This document shows positions 51,901 to 61,600 of a stretch of DNA of 64,000 bases, piece after piece (the stretch's first letter is position 1; every line of letters begins with the position of its first letter). The notes under the pieces were generated by a model that was not told where the DNA came from, did not search any database, and saw only the letters and a program-made list of their open reading frames with translations. The DNA lies in assembly GCA_024235615.1 (NCBI GenBank), contig JACKMB010000002.1:534321-598320 (forward strand), in the 5' to 3' direction. The translations under genes and the position numbers were made by a program. Source of the stretch: Thauera sp. Lineage in GTDB: Bacteria > Pseudomonadota > Gammaproteobacteria > Burkholderiales > Rhodocyclaceae.

Positions 51901-52846
51901 CGAGCTTGCGCTCGAGCGGGTTGCGCGCCCACTGCTCGAGCGTCTCCAGCCAGGGCGTGTAGTAGCGCTCGTGCAGCCGGGTGCGATTCCACTGTCTGGC
52001 GTTGGCGGCGAGCTCCTCGTCGAGCCAGTCCTTCATCGCGCGCGCGCGCTCGGCCCAGCCTTGCGCGAGCGCGATCAGCGCACGGCGGTGGGCGCTGCCG
52101 ACGCGCTCGATCAGCGTGGCCAGCGATTCGCCACCGGCCGGATCGCGCCGCGCTTCGGGCCGCCCGACCGGATCCTCCTCGCCCGCCTGCCCCGCGCCGT
52201 CGTCCCGCTGCGCGCCCTGCAGCGGCTGGCCGACCAGCTCGCGCACGTCCGCGACCAGGGCATGCACGTCGGCCCATTGCGAGAGCGCGAGCTCCAGCGC
52301 CTCGCCGGCGAGCGGGTAGCAGTGCTGGCGCCAGTAGTCCTGCGCGGCTTCGGTCAGCAGCACGCTCTCGTCGGCGGCGAGTTCCTCGTCGAAGGGGGTG
52401 CCGCTGTCGAAGGCGTGCTCGCGCAGCATGCGCTGGCACCATGCGTCGATGGTGAACACCGCCGCGTCGTCCATGGCCTCGGCCGCCATCGCCAGGCGCC
52501 AGGCGGCGTTGCGGCGCGCGGCCGGGTCGGGGTAGGCGGCGAGCAGCGCGTCGAGCAGGGGGTCGGGTTCACGCCCTGACTCCTCGTCGCGGAACCAGGC
52601 CGCGGCCTCGCGCAGGCGTTCGCGGATGCGCTCGGAGAGCTCGCGCGTGGCGGCGCGGGTGAAGGTCATCACCAGGATCTCGGCGGGCAGCAGCGGGCGC
52701 ACGAAGGCGGTGTCGGCGTCGCCGTGGCCGAGCACCAGGCGCAGGTAGAGCGCGGCGATGGTCCACGTCTTGCCCGTGCCGGCGCTGGCCTCGATGAGGC
52801 GGCTGCCGCGCAGCGGGAAGCGTACGGGGTCGAGTCGGTGGCTCAT
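48959..52846 (-). CDS. recB: Exodeoxyribonuclease V beta subunit RecB
   Basis: 1295 residues. SF1A helicase motifs: SRLIEASAGTGKTWTIAALY, EILVMTFTRAATRELSERI, FTIDAWCQRML, PVALIDEFQDTSPLQYRLF, LLIGDPKQSIYGFRGADIYS, VVTVHKSKGLEYPLVCLPF and LRLFYVALTRARHALWMG. The C-terminal nuclease domain has GFADLVFEHEGRYWVLDYKS, with the catalytic Asp and Lys, and HHRYDVQAAIYLLAL. It provides the 3'-5' helicase and the only nuclease site of RecBCD. The start overlaps the recC stop and the end overlaps the recD start, each as ATGA. Confidence 0.96.
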   Translation of the reverse strand: MSHRLDPVRFPLRGSRLIEASAGTGKTWTIAALYLRLVLGHGDADTAFVRPLLPAEILVMTFTRAATRELSERIRERLREAAAWFRDEESGREPDPLLDALLAAYPDPAARRNAAWRLAMAAEAMDDAAVFTIDAWCQRMLREHAFDSGTPFDEELAADESVLLTEAAQDYWRQHCYPLAGEALELALSQWADVHALVADVRELVGQPLQGAQRDDGAGQAGEEDPVGRPEARRDPAGGESLATLIERVGSAHRRALIALAQGWAERARAMKDWLDEELAANARQWNRTRLHERYYTPWLETLEQWARNPLERKLELSDSARHRLTPDGLREARKADAPAPALPEHFAAFARLIQALGALRDPRSALRVHAATRVGERLAALKHQARSFGFADLLERLDRALAGPQGARLRERILAQYPVALIDEFQDTSPLQYRLFDALYRAADDDPRSALLLIGDPKQSIYGFRGADIYSYLQARRATAGRHYMLGTNFRSAKALVSAVNTWFAQAEQRPGAGAFGFRDAADNALPFEPVAAKGRDEVFRADGGVAPALLIHHDLALRGTGEVRRLFAARCAERIVAWLNDEHAGFQAPGKDFQRLRPADIAVLVRSGREAAEVRRALRRRGVASVYLSDKDSVFASDEARDLLHWLRAAASPLDARLVRAALATRTVGLSIAELAWLASSDAAFDARSEQFRALHAAWRELGVLTMLRRSLHLLELPARWLAEPEGERRLTNFLHLAELLQQASATLEGEAALVRWLAMAIEAGGSGGGEEQVVRLESDADLVKVVTVHKSKGLEYPLVCLPFATSFRAVERRTARYLKLADADGRRQLKLDYGDADLERAEAERLREDLRLFYVALTRARHALWMGFAAVKIGNGKACQTHRSAPGQLLSGGAALDEAAWLAPLQALAAAAAEETDTAGDADSDGRTRIALEAAAPEEAHTLLCRREALPPLQDSPPYRADFERRWSLGSFSALVRDLDPTPILVPPGGVNEDGPEALEADPIRPAHVRRPAADEALAGPADADAAAAPAGTLAMSGAMLARRDGAPPPWHRFPRGAFAGDFLHDLLEWLAAEGFALADNPGLEAALRRRCERAGHGERAHELVEWMRALLAARLPSLGAALQDLRVLITEMEFWLPSAHLQAQAVDALCQRGLLHGQPRPALPQRELHGMLMGFADLVFEHEGRYWVLDYKSNSLGEDGAAYDHAALEAAMAHHRYDVQAAIYLLALHRLLRARLGGAYEPARQLGGALYFFLRGIDGPARGEYAIPATPALLALLDTLDHLLADEASLA

Positions 52847-55800
52847 CGGGCGGGCTCCAGGGGCGCGGATGCGGGGTGGGGGATGGCCTCGGCGTGGCTC
52901 TCGATCCAGTCGAGCAGCGGGGCGTAGAGTTCGCGCGCGAGGTGCCCGAAGCGGCCGTCCTCGGTGAGGGTGGCATAGTCGGGGTAGCAGCGCGCGAGGC
53001 TGGCTTCCTCGACCTCGCCGCGGCGGTGTTCGCTGCCCTCGTAGGCCTCGGCCGGCTTGCCGCCGCCGACCAGCGCGAGCGCGCTGCGCGCCGCCACCGG
53101 CAGCGGCTCGCCGAGGCCGGCGATCCAGGCCTCGATCAGGCGGGCGAGCAGGGCGCGCGCGACGGCGGGGTCGGTGGGGACGATGTGGACGCTGGCGTCG
53201 CGGCCGACCAGCAGGCCGCCGCTCGGGCAGTCGGCGGCGGCGGCGAGCAGGCTGCGCACCCAGGGCTGCAGCAGGCGCCAGGGGCGCAGCGTGCCCTTGT
53301 CGGCGTCCTCGAGCAGGCGGCCGGGGTCGTGGGCGAGCCACAAGGGCAGCTCGTGCGCGTCGGCGCGCACGCGGTGGTCGAGCCAGTCTTCCATGAGCGC
53401 CCCGGCGTGCTCGAAGCGCAGGCTGCGGCGCTCGGCGTCGAGCGGATGGCTTGCGCGTGCCAGCCGCCACGCGCGCAGCAGCGGCAGCACGGCCTCGCCG
53501 AGCGCGGCGCGGGCGCGCAGGCCGAGGCCGCCGATCGGCAGCCGGCCGGCGCGCTGGATGCGCAGCAAGTGTGCCTCGACCGCGGTTTCGAGCGCGAAGG
53601 CGGGCAGCTCGCCTGGCTTCAGGCTGGCGAGCTCGGCGAGCACCGCGCCGGCGAGCTCGTCGACCAGGCCGTGCTCCTCGAGGCCGTCGAAGCCGAAGGC
53701 CTCCTCGTCGGGCAGGGCCTCGTCGGCGTCCTCGTACACCACGCCGAGGCGCTCGCGGAAGAAGACCTTGACCGGGTTGCGCAGGAAGGCCGCGAGCGCG
53801 CTGATGGTGAGCGGCACCGCGGGATCGGGGAGGAAGGGCGGCAGCGCCGGAGCGGCAGGCTCGCCGCGGGCGGGACGGACTGCGCCGCCCGCGGCTTCTG
53901 CGGCCGCCTGCTCGCCCTGCGCCGCGCCCGCTGCAGTGTCGACGTACGTGGTGTCGACGTGCGCGGCGCGCCATTCGCGCGCGTAGGTGAACAGCGGCGT
54001 GCCCGGCTCGAAGTAGCGCCGGCTGAAGGGTTGCAGCGGGTGCGCGCGGGTGCGTTCGGCCACCACCTCCGGCGACCAGCCGGCGGCGAGGTAGTCGCGC
54101 AGCTGGGCGACCAGCACCGAGGGCGGCTGCGCGCTGTTGTCGCGCACGTTGAAGCCGCACCAGCTCAGGTAGAGCACGCGGCGCGCCGAGAGCAGGGCCT
54201 CGAGCATGAGCTGGCGGTCGTCGTCGCGGCGGGCGCGGTCGCCGGGGCGCTGCTGCCCGGGCAGGGCCATGAGGTCGAAGTCGCTGCGCGGGCTGCGGCG
54301 CGGATAGTCGCCGTCGTTCATGCCGAGCAGGCAGACCACCTCGAAGGGGATCGCGCGCATCGGCATGAGCGTGCAGAAGGTGACCCCGCCGGCGCGGAAG
54401 CGCTTGTCGAGCGCGGGCGTCTCGAGCGCGCTCAGCCAGGCCTCGGCGGCGACGTCGAGCGGCAGCTCGGCCTCGAAGCGGGCCTCGTCGCAGGCCTCGA
54501 TCCAGCGCTCGAGGGCGTCGTCGAGCGCGGCCAGGGTCTGGCGGTCGGCGTCGTCCACCGCGCGCACCAGGTCGGCGAGCAGGGCGCGCAGGCGCCCGGC
54601 CCAGGCCGCGGGGGTGGCGGGCCGCCGGCTGTCGGCCTGCCAGCGGATCAGGCGCTCGACCAGGCGGGCGAGGGCGCCGGCGAGCTCGGCGTCGAGGCCG
54701 CCGACCTCGTCGTAGGGCTCGATGCCGGCGAAGGGCGCCTCGACGTCGGCCTCCGATCGCCCGGCGGCGTAACCCATCAACATGCGGCGCAGGCCGAAGA
54801 GCGCGCTGTTCTGCTCGCCGCAGGCGTCCAGCCCCAGCCCGGCGCGATGCGCGGCGTCCAGCCCCCAGCGGATGCCGGCGCCGCTCATCCACCGGGTGAG
54901 CCGCGGCAGGCCGTCTTCGGCGAGGCCGAAGCGGGCGGCGATGGCGGGCACGTCGAGCAGCGCGCCGAGGTCGGACAGCCGGCAGCGGTCGTGCCGGATG
55001 CGCAGCAGCCACTCCACCGCGCTCATCAGCGGGCTGCTCGCGCGCGCCGACAGGTCGGCGATGTCGAAGGGGATGTGGCGCGCGTCGTGGCGGCCGTACT
55101 GGCCGAAGACCGCGCGGATCGCCGGCGCGAAGTCGTCGATCGAGGGCACCATCACCACGATGTCGCGCGGGCGCAGGGGTTTGCCTGCGTCCTCGCGGGC
55201 GAGCAGGGCGAGGAGCTGGTCGTGGAGGATCTCGAGTTCGCGCACCGGGCTGTGGGCGAGGTGGAAGACGATCGAGCGGTCCTCGGCCGGCACGGGCGGG
55301 CGCGGATGCTCGGCGAGCGGGGTGAGGTCGCGGATGTGGCGCTGGACCTGGACGAGCAGCGCGGGCGCGGCGCCGTCGTGCGCGTCGTCTTCGTCGTCGA
55401 AGAGGTCGATGCGGGCGAGCGGAAAGCGCGCGCGCGTCTGCTCGGTGTCGTCGAAGGCGTCGAGCTGGCGCACGAAGTCGCGCGCCTGGCGGCCCCAGGC
55501 GGCGAGCAGCGGGTGGGCGTGGAGGTGCATCGCGTCCAGCCCGACGTCCTGCAGCTCGCGCCCCTCGCGCAGCGGATGGCGGCGGCGCGCGATGCGCAGC
55601 CACTCGCGCCCGTCCAGGATGTCGGCCCAGTGGAAGCGGCAGGGGTTGGGGATGGCGAGCAGCACCTGCGCGTGGCGCGACAGCGCGGCGAGCAGCTGCA
55701 GCGTGGGCAGCGGCACGTGGGTCATGCCGAAGAGCACGACGCGGCGCGGCAGGGCGGCGGCCGGACGCAGGGCGGTGTCCTCGGCCATCGCCGCCAGCGC

Positions 55801-56442
55801 GGCGAGCACGCGGTCGTGCAGCTGCGGCCGGGTGAGTGCGCGCTGCTGCGGCTCGAGCTCGTCGAGCACGCGCTGCCACAGTCGCGCCTGCCAGCGCTGG
55901 TCCTCGGGCAGCGGCGTAGCGACGCGGCCGGCGTCGAGCAGGAATTCGCGCCCGTCGCCCCAGGTGTCGAGCCAGTCGGGCCGGTGCACCTGGTACTGGT
56001 CGTAGAGGTCGGCGATGCGCAGCGCGAGCTGGAAGCGGCGGCCGGGGTCGTCCTCCGCGAGGTAGCCCGCCACCGGCGCGAAGCCCGGCTCGGCGAGCAC
56101 CTCGGGCAGCAGCCGCATCAGGCGCCAGGCGAGCGCGGTCTTGTCCAGCGGCGAGCGCGCCGGCACCTGCGCGCGCCCGAGCACCTGGCGGTAGGTCTGC
56201 CACTGGAAGCGCGCCGGCAGCTGCACCGCCGCCGCCGCGCACACCCCAGCCCGGCGGGCGATCGCCATCTTCACCCACTCGGCCATGCCGTTGCTCTGCA
56301 CCAGGATCACCTCGGACTCGAGCGGCGCGAGCGGATGCTGCGCCAGCCAGCCGGCGACGGTGTCGCGCAGGGTCTCGATGCGGTTGCCGTGCAGGGCGAT
56401 GAAGCCGGGGGGGAGGGGCGGGGCGGAGCGGTCGGTGGTCAT
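52843..56442 (-). CDS. recC: Exodeoxyribonuclease V gamma subunit RecC
   Basis: 1199 residues. It has the N-terminal helicase-like fold without catalytic residues (FIALHGNRIETLRDTVAGWL, VILVQSNGMAEWVKMAIARR), the central FHLAHSPVRELEILHDQLLA and DIVVMVPSIDDFAPAIRAVFGQ, and a C-terminal inactive nuclease-like domain. In E. coli this subunit recognises Chi and splits the strands. It is first in the recC-recB-recD order. The ATG at 56440-56442 is used; other in-frame starts up to 56550 would add weak sequence. An A+T-rich leader lies upstream. Confidence 0.94.
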   Translation of the reverse strand: MTTDRSAPPLPPGFIALHGNRIETLRDTVAGWLAQHPLAPLESEVILVQSNGMAEWVKMAIARRAGVCAAAAVQLPARFQWQTYRQVLGRAQVPARSPLDKTALAWRLMRLLPEVLAEPGFAPVAGYLAEDDPGRRFQLALRIADLYDQYQVHRPDWLDTWGDGREFLLDAGRVATPLPEDQRWQARLWQRVLDELEPQQRALTRPQLHDRVLAALAAMAEDTALRPAAALPRRVVLFGMTHVPLPTLQLLAALSRHAQVLLAIPNPCRFHWADILDGREWLRIARRRHPLREGRELQDVGLDAMHLHAHPLLAAWGRQARDFVRQLDAFDDTEQTRARFPLARIDLFDDEDDAHDGAAPALLVQVQRHIRDLTPLAEHPRPPVPAEDRSIVFHLAHSPVRELEILHDQLLALLAREDAGKPLRPRDIVVMVPSIDDFAPAIRAVFGQYGRHDARHIPFDIADLSARASSPLMSAVEWLLRIRHDRCRLSDLGALLDVPAIAARFGLAEDGLPRLTRWMSGAGIRWGLDAAHRAGLGLDACGEQNSALFGLRRMLMGYAAGRSEADVEAPFAGIEPYDEVGGLDAELAGALARLVERLIRWQADSRRPATPAAWAGRLRALLADLVRAVDDADRQTLAALDDALERWIEACDEARFEAELPLDVAAEAWLSALETPALDKRFRAGGVTFCTLMPMRAIPFEVVCLLGMNDGDYPRRSPRSDFDLMALPGQQRPGDRARRDDDRQLMLEALLSARRVLYLSWCGFNVRDNSAQPPSVLVAQLRDYLAAGWSPEVVAERTRAHPLQPFSRRYFEPGTPLFTYAREWRAAHVDTTYVDTAAGAAQGEQAAAEAAGGAVRPARGEPAAPALPPFLPDPAVPLTISALAAFLRNPVKVFFRERLGVVYEDADEALPDEEAFGFDGLEEHGLVDELAGAVLAELASLKPGELPAFALETAVEAHLLRIQRAGRLPIGGLGLRARAALGEAVLPLLRAWRLARASHPLDAERRSLRFEHAGALMEDWLDHRVRADAHELPLWLAHDPGRLLEDADKGTLRPWRLLQPWVRSLLAAAADCPSGGLLVGRDASVHIVPTDPAVARALLARLIEAWIAGLGEPLPVAARSALALVGGGKPAEAYEGSEHRRGEVEEASLARCYPDYATLTEDGRFGHLARELYAPLLDWIESHAEAIPHPASAPLEPAR

Positions 56443-56836
56443 GGCTGGGGTGTTCGTTGCGGGGGCGTGGGGCATTGCCGACATGTTCCGGCGTTTTGCG
56501 ACGCGCGGCGTCGCATTGTCGCTTGCCTCGGCTGGAGCGCGCACGGGCATCGCCGATCAGGGGATGAATAGCGGGCTTTTATTGCGCCATAGATATGCAG
56601 TTAGGGCATGCGAAAAGGGTTAAAAAGCCCAGGAAAAACCTTGTACAAGGATTAGTTTCAAGACAAGTAGTAACAGAAAAGTCATCTTTGATGGATAAGC
56701 GCTCCAGCTCCTGGCTGAGTACGAATTCAATGCATTTCGAAGCAATAACGCCGGATTAATAGCTGAAAATACGTTTTTAAGAAATGTTTTCCTCAACCCA
56801 GGGTGCATTCTGCGCCCGCTTCGAAAGGAGTTTGTC
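56443..56836. other. 394-base gene-free region between recC and a cytochrome gene, A+T-rich on the right
   Basis: From about 56560 to 56810 the base composition drops far below the window. It contains the 12-bp palindrome CCTTGTACAAGG (56639-56650) and several T/A runs near 56760-56800. A 72-codon frame on the minus strand (56620-56838) has no family resemblance. The region must hold the promoters of both divergent genes, but I could not define their elements. Confidence 0.5.
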
Positions 56837-57274
56837 ATGAGACGATCTGGGATGATTGCGCTGACGCTGGCGATGTCCTTGGGTGCGCACGTTTCCCAGG
56901 CCGCCGATGCGGGGCAGCAGCAGGATTATGGAAAACACATCTGCGACTCGAAGTGTGCCGCCTGTCATGGTGTCGACGGCAAGGGCAACGGCCCCTTCGC
57001 TGCCAATCTGGTCAAGAAGCCGTCCGACCTGACGACGATCGCGAAGAACAACAAGGGCGTTGTGCCGGTGATGGCGCTCGAGGCGCTGATCGATGGTCGG
57101 GAAGAGGCCTTCTTCCACGGAACGCGCGAGATGCCGGTGTGGGGTCACGAACTCCGCGCCGAGGCCGGAGCAGACTGGCCCGCCTACATGGGCGTGTCCT
57201 TCAACCCGGAGGTCTTTGTCCGCGGCCGCATCATGGCGCTGATCGACTACATCGGACGCATCCAGGAGAAGTGA
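56837..57274 (+). CDS. Small c-type cytochrome
   Basis: 145 residues. A Sec signal peptide (MIALTLAMSLGAHVSQAADA) precedes a class I cytochrome c domain with the haem site CAACHG and a probable axial Met in REMPVWGHELR. The segment DGKGNGPFAANLVKKPSDLT resembles cytochromes paired with oxidases or oxidoreductases. It would carry electrons in the periplasm. AAAGGAG lies 7 bases before the ATG. It is a single gene with its own terminator after a long A+T-rich leader. The redox partner is unknown. Confidence 0.92.
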   Translation: MRRSGMIALTLAMSLGAHVSQAADAGQQQDYGKHICDSKCAACHGVDGKGNGPFAANLVKKPSDLTTIAKNNKGVVPVMALEALIDGREEAFFHGTREMPVWGHELRAEAGADWPAYMGVSFNPEVFVRGRIMALIDYIGRIQEK

Positions 57275-57318
57275 CGGACGTCCTTGCAGCGGCTGCCTAG
57301 CCGCTGCGTCCTGAACAC

Positions 57319-57354
57319 GCCAGCGGCGCCCCTCGGGGGGCCGCTGGCGTTTTT
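57319..57354 (+). terminator. Rho-independent terminator after the cytochrome gene
   Basis: Arms CGCCAGCGGC and GCCGCTGGCG, with further GCCCC/GGGGG pairing inside, are followed by TTTTT. It begins 45 bases after the stop codon. Between it and the REP array (57355-57573) I see no gene. Confidence 0.9.
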
Positions 57355-57573
57355 CAGCATCGATCTCCCGTGCGGGAGTCGGCGGGTGGCGTCGTGGCGG
57401 CCGAGGGCTCGACCGGAGTCCGGGGCGACCGAGCCTGGCAGCGCAATATTGATGAGCTCGCGGTTCTTCAAGGAAAGCCGCTGGGGAAAAAGCGGCGCCC
57501 ACATTCAACCGTCCGCCCCCCCGCAGCCGAGCAGCCAGCGCAGCAGGCTGGCGACGTGCTCTCGGGCGCCGCA

Positions 57574-58630
57574 TTCGCGCCTGCCGGCGCTCCTACATGA
57601 ACCGTCGCGCGTCCGGGGTGTTTCCTCGCCCGACGCGGCTGCACGGCCCGCCGCGCCCTTGTAGGAGCGGCGGCAGCCGCGAATTGGGCGGTCGGGGAGG
57701 CGATGGGCGTCGCGCTCTCGGCCGCCGCATTCGCGCCTGCCGGCGCTCCTACATGAACCGTCACGCGTCCGGGGTGTTTCCGCGCCCGACGCGGCTGCAC
57801 GATCCGCCGCGCCCTTGTAGGAGCGGCGGCAGCCGCGAATTGGGCGGTCGGGGAGGCGATGGGCGTCGCGCTCTCAGCGCGCGCATTCGCGCTGCCGGCG
57901 CTCTACATGAACCGTCGCGCGTCCGGGGCGTTTCCGCGCCCGACGCGGCTGTACGATCCGCCGCGCCCTTGTAGGAGCGGCGGCAGCCGCGAATTGGGCG
58001 GTCGGGGAGGCGATGGGCGTCGCGCTCTCGGCGCGCCGCCTTCGCGCCTGCCGGCGCTCCTACATGAACCGTCACGCGTCCGGGGTGTTTCCGCGCCCGA
58101 CGCGGCTGCACGATCCGCCCCGCCCTTGTAGGAGCGGCGGCAGCCGCGAATTGGGCGGTCGGGGATGCGATGGGCGTCGCGCTCTCGGGCGCCGCGTTCG
58201 CGCCTGCCGGCGCTCCTACATGAACCGTCGCGCGTCCGGGGTGTTTCCGCGCCCGACGCGGCTGCACGGCCCGCCGCGCCCTTGTAGGAGCGGCGGCAGC
58301 CGCGAATTGGGCGGTCGGGGAGGCGATGGGCGTCGCGCTCTCGGGCGCCGCATTCGCGCCTGCCGGCGCTCCTACACGAACCGTCACGCGTCCGGGGTGT
58401 TTCCTCGCCCGACGCGGCTGCACGGCCCGCCGCGCCCTTGTAGGAGCGGCGGCAGCCGCGAATTGGGCGGTCGGGGAGGCGATGGGCGTCGCGCTCTCGG
58501 CCGCCGCATTCGCGCCTGCCGGCGCTCCTACATGAACCGTCGCGCGTGCGGGGCGTTTCCGTGCCCGACGCGGCTGCACGGCCCGCCGCGCCCTTGTAGG
58601 AGCGGCGGCAGCCGCGAATTGGGCGGTCGA
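57574..58630. repeat. Tandem REP-pair array, 156-base period, seven units
   Basis: The GCGGC-GGCA-GCCGC type hairpin begins at 57661, 57817, 57971, 58128, 58284, 58440 and 58596, spaced 156 bases apart except for one pair at 154 and one at 157. Each is paired with an inverted GCGCC-GGCA-GGCGC type hairpin (TTCGCGCCTGCCGGCGCTCC) lying just before CATGAACCGT. Between hairpins, CGCGTCCGGGGTGTTTC and GGGCGGTCGGGGAGGCGATG are nearly identical from unit to unit. The third unit, near 57886-57905, lacks two single C residues. The array fills the space between the cytochrome and the helicase gene ends. Confidence 0.95.
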
Positions 58631-58664
58631 TCGACCGCGGGCATATTGGCGGCTGCGATGCCCC

Positions 58665-61600
58665 CTATTCCAGCGCTTGCCGGATGGCCTCCGCGAGTTC
58701 CGGGCCGAGGCGCTGGAAGCCGAGCAGGCGGGCGGTGGCGCGGGCGAGCTCCTCACGGGCGATCGCCCCGCTCTCGGCGCGGATGAGCGCGGCTGCCGCG
58801 GTGATCTCGATGGGCGGCAGGCTGGCAGCCTTGAGCAGGCTGCCGGTCTCGGCGCTGCGGTCGCGCACGGGCGGGGATTCGGCCTGGGCGGGGGTCATCA
58901 CGAAGTCGCCGGCGCGCACCAGCGCGGCGCCTTGCCGCAGGGCGAGGCCGACGGCGTGCTCGACCGCGGCGGCGATGCGCTTGCCCACGCGCGCGCGGCC
59001 GAAGGCGGTGGCGATGCGGCGGGCGAGCTCGTCTATGTGGATCGGGCCTTCGACGGCGACGATCTCGGCGACCAGCCCGGCGAGCTGCGAGGCGGGCGCC
59101 TCGTGCGGCTCCAGGCTGGAGCGCACCGCCGGCGCCGCGCGCACATAAGCCGGGGCGACGAGTGCGAGGTGGTCGAGCGCGAAGGACGCACCGCCGTCGG
59201 GCGACACGGATGGCGGGAGGTTCTGGTGTCCGTCCGCGGCATCGGCCGTGGCGGCGTCACGCGTCAGGGCCTGTGTCCCGGCGAGGGAGTGGTCCCGGCT
59301 GCCGTCCAGCGGTCCTTCGCGCGCCTCGCCGCGGGCCGCGACCCGTGCTTCGCCGTGAGGCTGGCCCCGGTCCGCGCCATGGTTCGCGCCGCGCACGCGG
59401 ATGCCGTTCGCGGTGGCGGCGCGCGCAGCCTCCAGCGCGCTGCGCAGGCGCTCGATCTCGCGCGCGCGGTGGTGGAACCAGTCGGTGCTCCAGATGCGGT
59501 GGAAGCGCCAGCCGAGGTTCTCCAGGATGTCCTGGCGCAGGCGGTCGCGCTCGCGCGCCCAGATCGCGCGGTGGTAGGCGGCGCCGTCGCACTCGACCGC
59601 CACCAGGTATTGCCCGGGGCGCTCGGGGTGGCGCACGCCGACGTCGATGCGAAAGCCCGCCGTGCCGACCTGCGGATCGGCGAGGTAGCCGAGCGCGCGG
59701 ATCGCCGCGGCGACGTCCTCCTCGAAGGGGCTGTCGGCGCCCAGGCCGGTGGGAGCGCGCTCGTCCAGGATGCCGCTCTGCGCGAACTCGAGGAAGCGCT
59801 TGAGCACCCGCGGCCCCTCGCGGCTGACGCGGCCGGGATCGATGTCGCCCGGGTCGAAGGACGCAAACACCTCGCAGCGCACCCGCGCGCGCGAGAACAG
59901 CACGTTCAGCCGGCGCTCGCCGCCTTCGCCGTTGATCGGTCCGAAGGTCATCGCCTCGAGGCGGCCACCCGCCTGTTGCGGGCCGTAGCCGACCGAGATC
60001 AGGATCACGTCGCGCTCGTCGCCCTGCACGTTCTCGATGTTCTTGACGAAGACGTCCTCGGCGCGGCCCTCGCGCAGCAGGGCGTCGAGCACCGGGTCGC
60101 GGCGGCGTTCGAGCTCGAGCACCTCGGTGAGCATGTCGGCCTGCGCCTTGGAGAAAGCGACCACGCCGAGCGAGAGCTCGGGCCAGGCGCGCGCGTGCTC
60201 GGCCATCGCCCGCACCACCGCCTCGGCCTCGATGCGGTTGGTGCCCTGGCGGCCGAGCCCGCTGCCGCCGCGCGCATACAGCCCGGGGACGCGGCGGAAC
60301 TTGAGCCCGTAGTCGGGATCGAGCTGCAGCGGCGAGGGCGGCAGCACCAGGCGGTCGCCGTAGAACTCGGCGTTCGACACCCGGATCAGCGAGGGCGCGC
60401 GCGAGCGGTAGTGCCATTCGAGCATGCGCTGGCGCAGGCCGCGCGCCTCGCACAGCGACAGGATGCTCTCCATGTCGGCCGCGGTGGCACCGGCCGGCAG
60501 GGTGTCGTCCTCGTCGAAGTCGTTGTCGGCGTCGTCGTCGGCGAGGCGGTCGAAGAAGGAGGTCGGCGGGAGCTGCTTCTGGTCGCCCACGACGACGATC
60601 TGGTGCGCGCGCGCGATCACCCCGAGCGCGTCCTCGGGGCGGATCTGCGAGGCCTCGTCGATCACCAGCAGGTCGAAGCTCACGCTGCCGGGGGGTAGGA
60701 ACTGCGCGACCGAGATCGGGCTCATCAGCATGACCGGCTTGATGCGCTGCACCATGGCGCCGGCGTTCTTCATCACCCAGCGCACCGGCTTGTGGCCGCG
60801 CTTGCGCCCGATCTCGCCGCGGATCACGCCCATCTCGCCCACGGTGCCGCGCGGCATCTGCTCGAAGTGGCGCGACAGGACGAGCTTGCGCGTGGCCTCG
60901 AGGCGCTCCTGCTCAAGCGTGCGGAAGAGCCCCACGAGCGCGTGGCGGTCGAGCGCGGGCAGGGCGTCGAGCTCGGGGCTGGCACGGCGGGCGGCGTTCC
61001 AGCGCGCCTCGGCGCAGGCGTAGCGGAACTCCTCGGTCGCGCGCGCGGCCTCGAGGCAGCCCTCGCGCAGGGCGCGCACGATCGCGCCCGCGCCGGCTTG
61101 GTCGGCTGCGGCGATGCTGCGCACGAGGTCGGCCCAGTCCGCGTAGGCGGCCGGCGCCGCGGCCATCTGCGCGCAGGCGGCGCGCAGCTCGGCGAGCGCG
61201 GCGCGCTCGAGCGCCGCGCCGCCGCCCGCGTCGGGGCCGCCCGCAGCGCCACCTGCACCGCCGCCCTCGCCGATGCCGGCCGCGGCGAGGTCCAGGTGCA
61301 GGCGCGCGAGTGGGGCGTGCACGCGTTCGCGGCAGCCCGCGGCGCGCTGGCGCAGCAGGGCGGCGGCGGTGCCCGCTGGTCGGGCAGGGCCGCGAGCGCG
61401 CCGAGCAACTGGGCGGGGCGGGTGAATCCGGTGGCCTGGCGCACCGTGGCCAGCCAGCGCGCGGCGTGCAGCAGCGCGGCGAAGGGCGTGCGCTCGCCGC
61501 GCCATTCCGGGCCGAGGACGGCCTGCAGCGCGGGCTCTTCCTCGGCGAGGCGGCGCCGCCTCGCCTGGACCTCGAGCAGGCGGTCCGCCAGGGCGAGGCG

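Noticed and set aside
48959-56278. One 2439-codon frame spanning recB and part of recC
   Set aside because: Only the part from 52846 down is RecB; the rest is an out-of-frame reading of recC, which has its own coupled start and stop.
52876-56571. A 1231-codon plus-strand open frame opposite recC
   Set aside because: It is the shadow of recC; composition is Gly/Ala/Arg/Gln-biased without domains.
56620-56838. A 72-codon minus-strand frame with a hydrophobic stretch near recC
   Set aside because: It lies in A+T-rich DNA, has no clear ribosome site, overlaps the ribosome site and start of the cytochrome gene, and resembles nothing known.
57574-58630. Regular 156-base spacing looks at first like a CRISPR array
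   Set aside because: The repeated part is nearly the whole unit, spacers are almost identical, hairpins alternate in orientation, and no cas gene is present.
57761-58786. Open frames of 257 to 331 codons across the REP array on both strands
   Set aside because: They are translations of tandem repeats, with the same peptide recurring each unit, and arise because the unit length (156) is a multiple of three.
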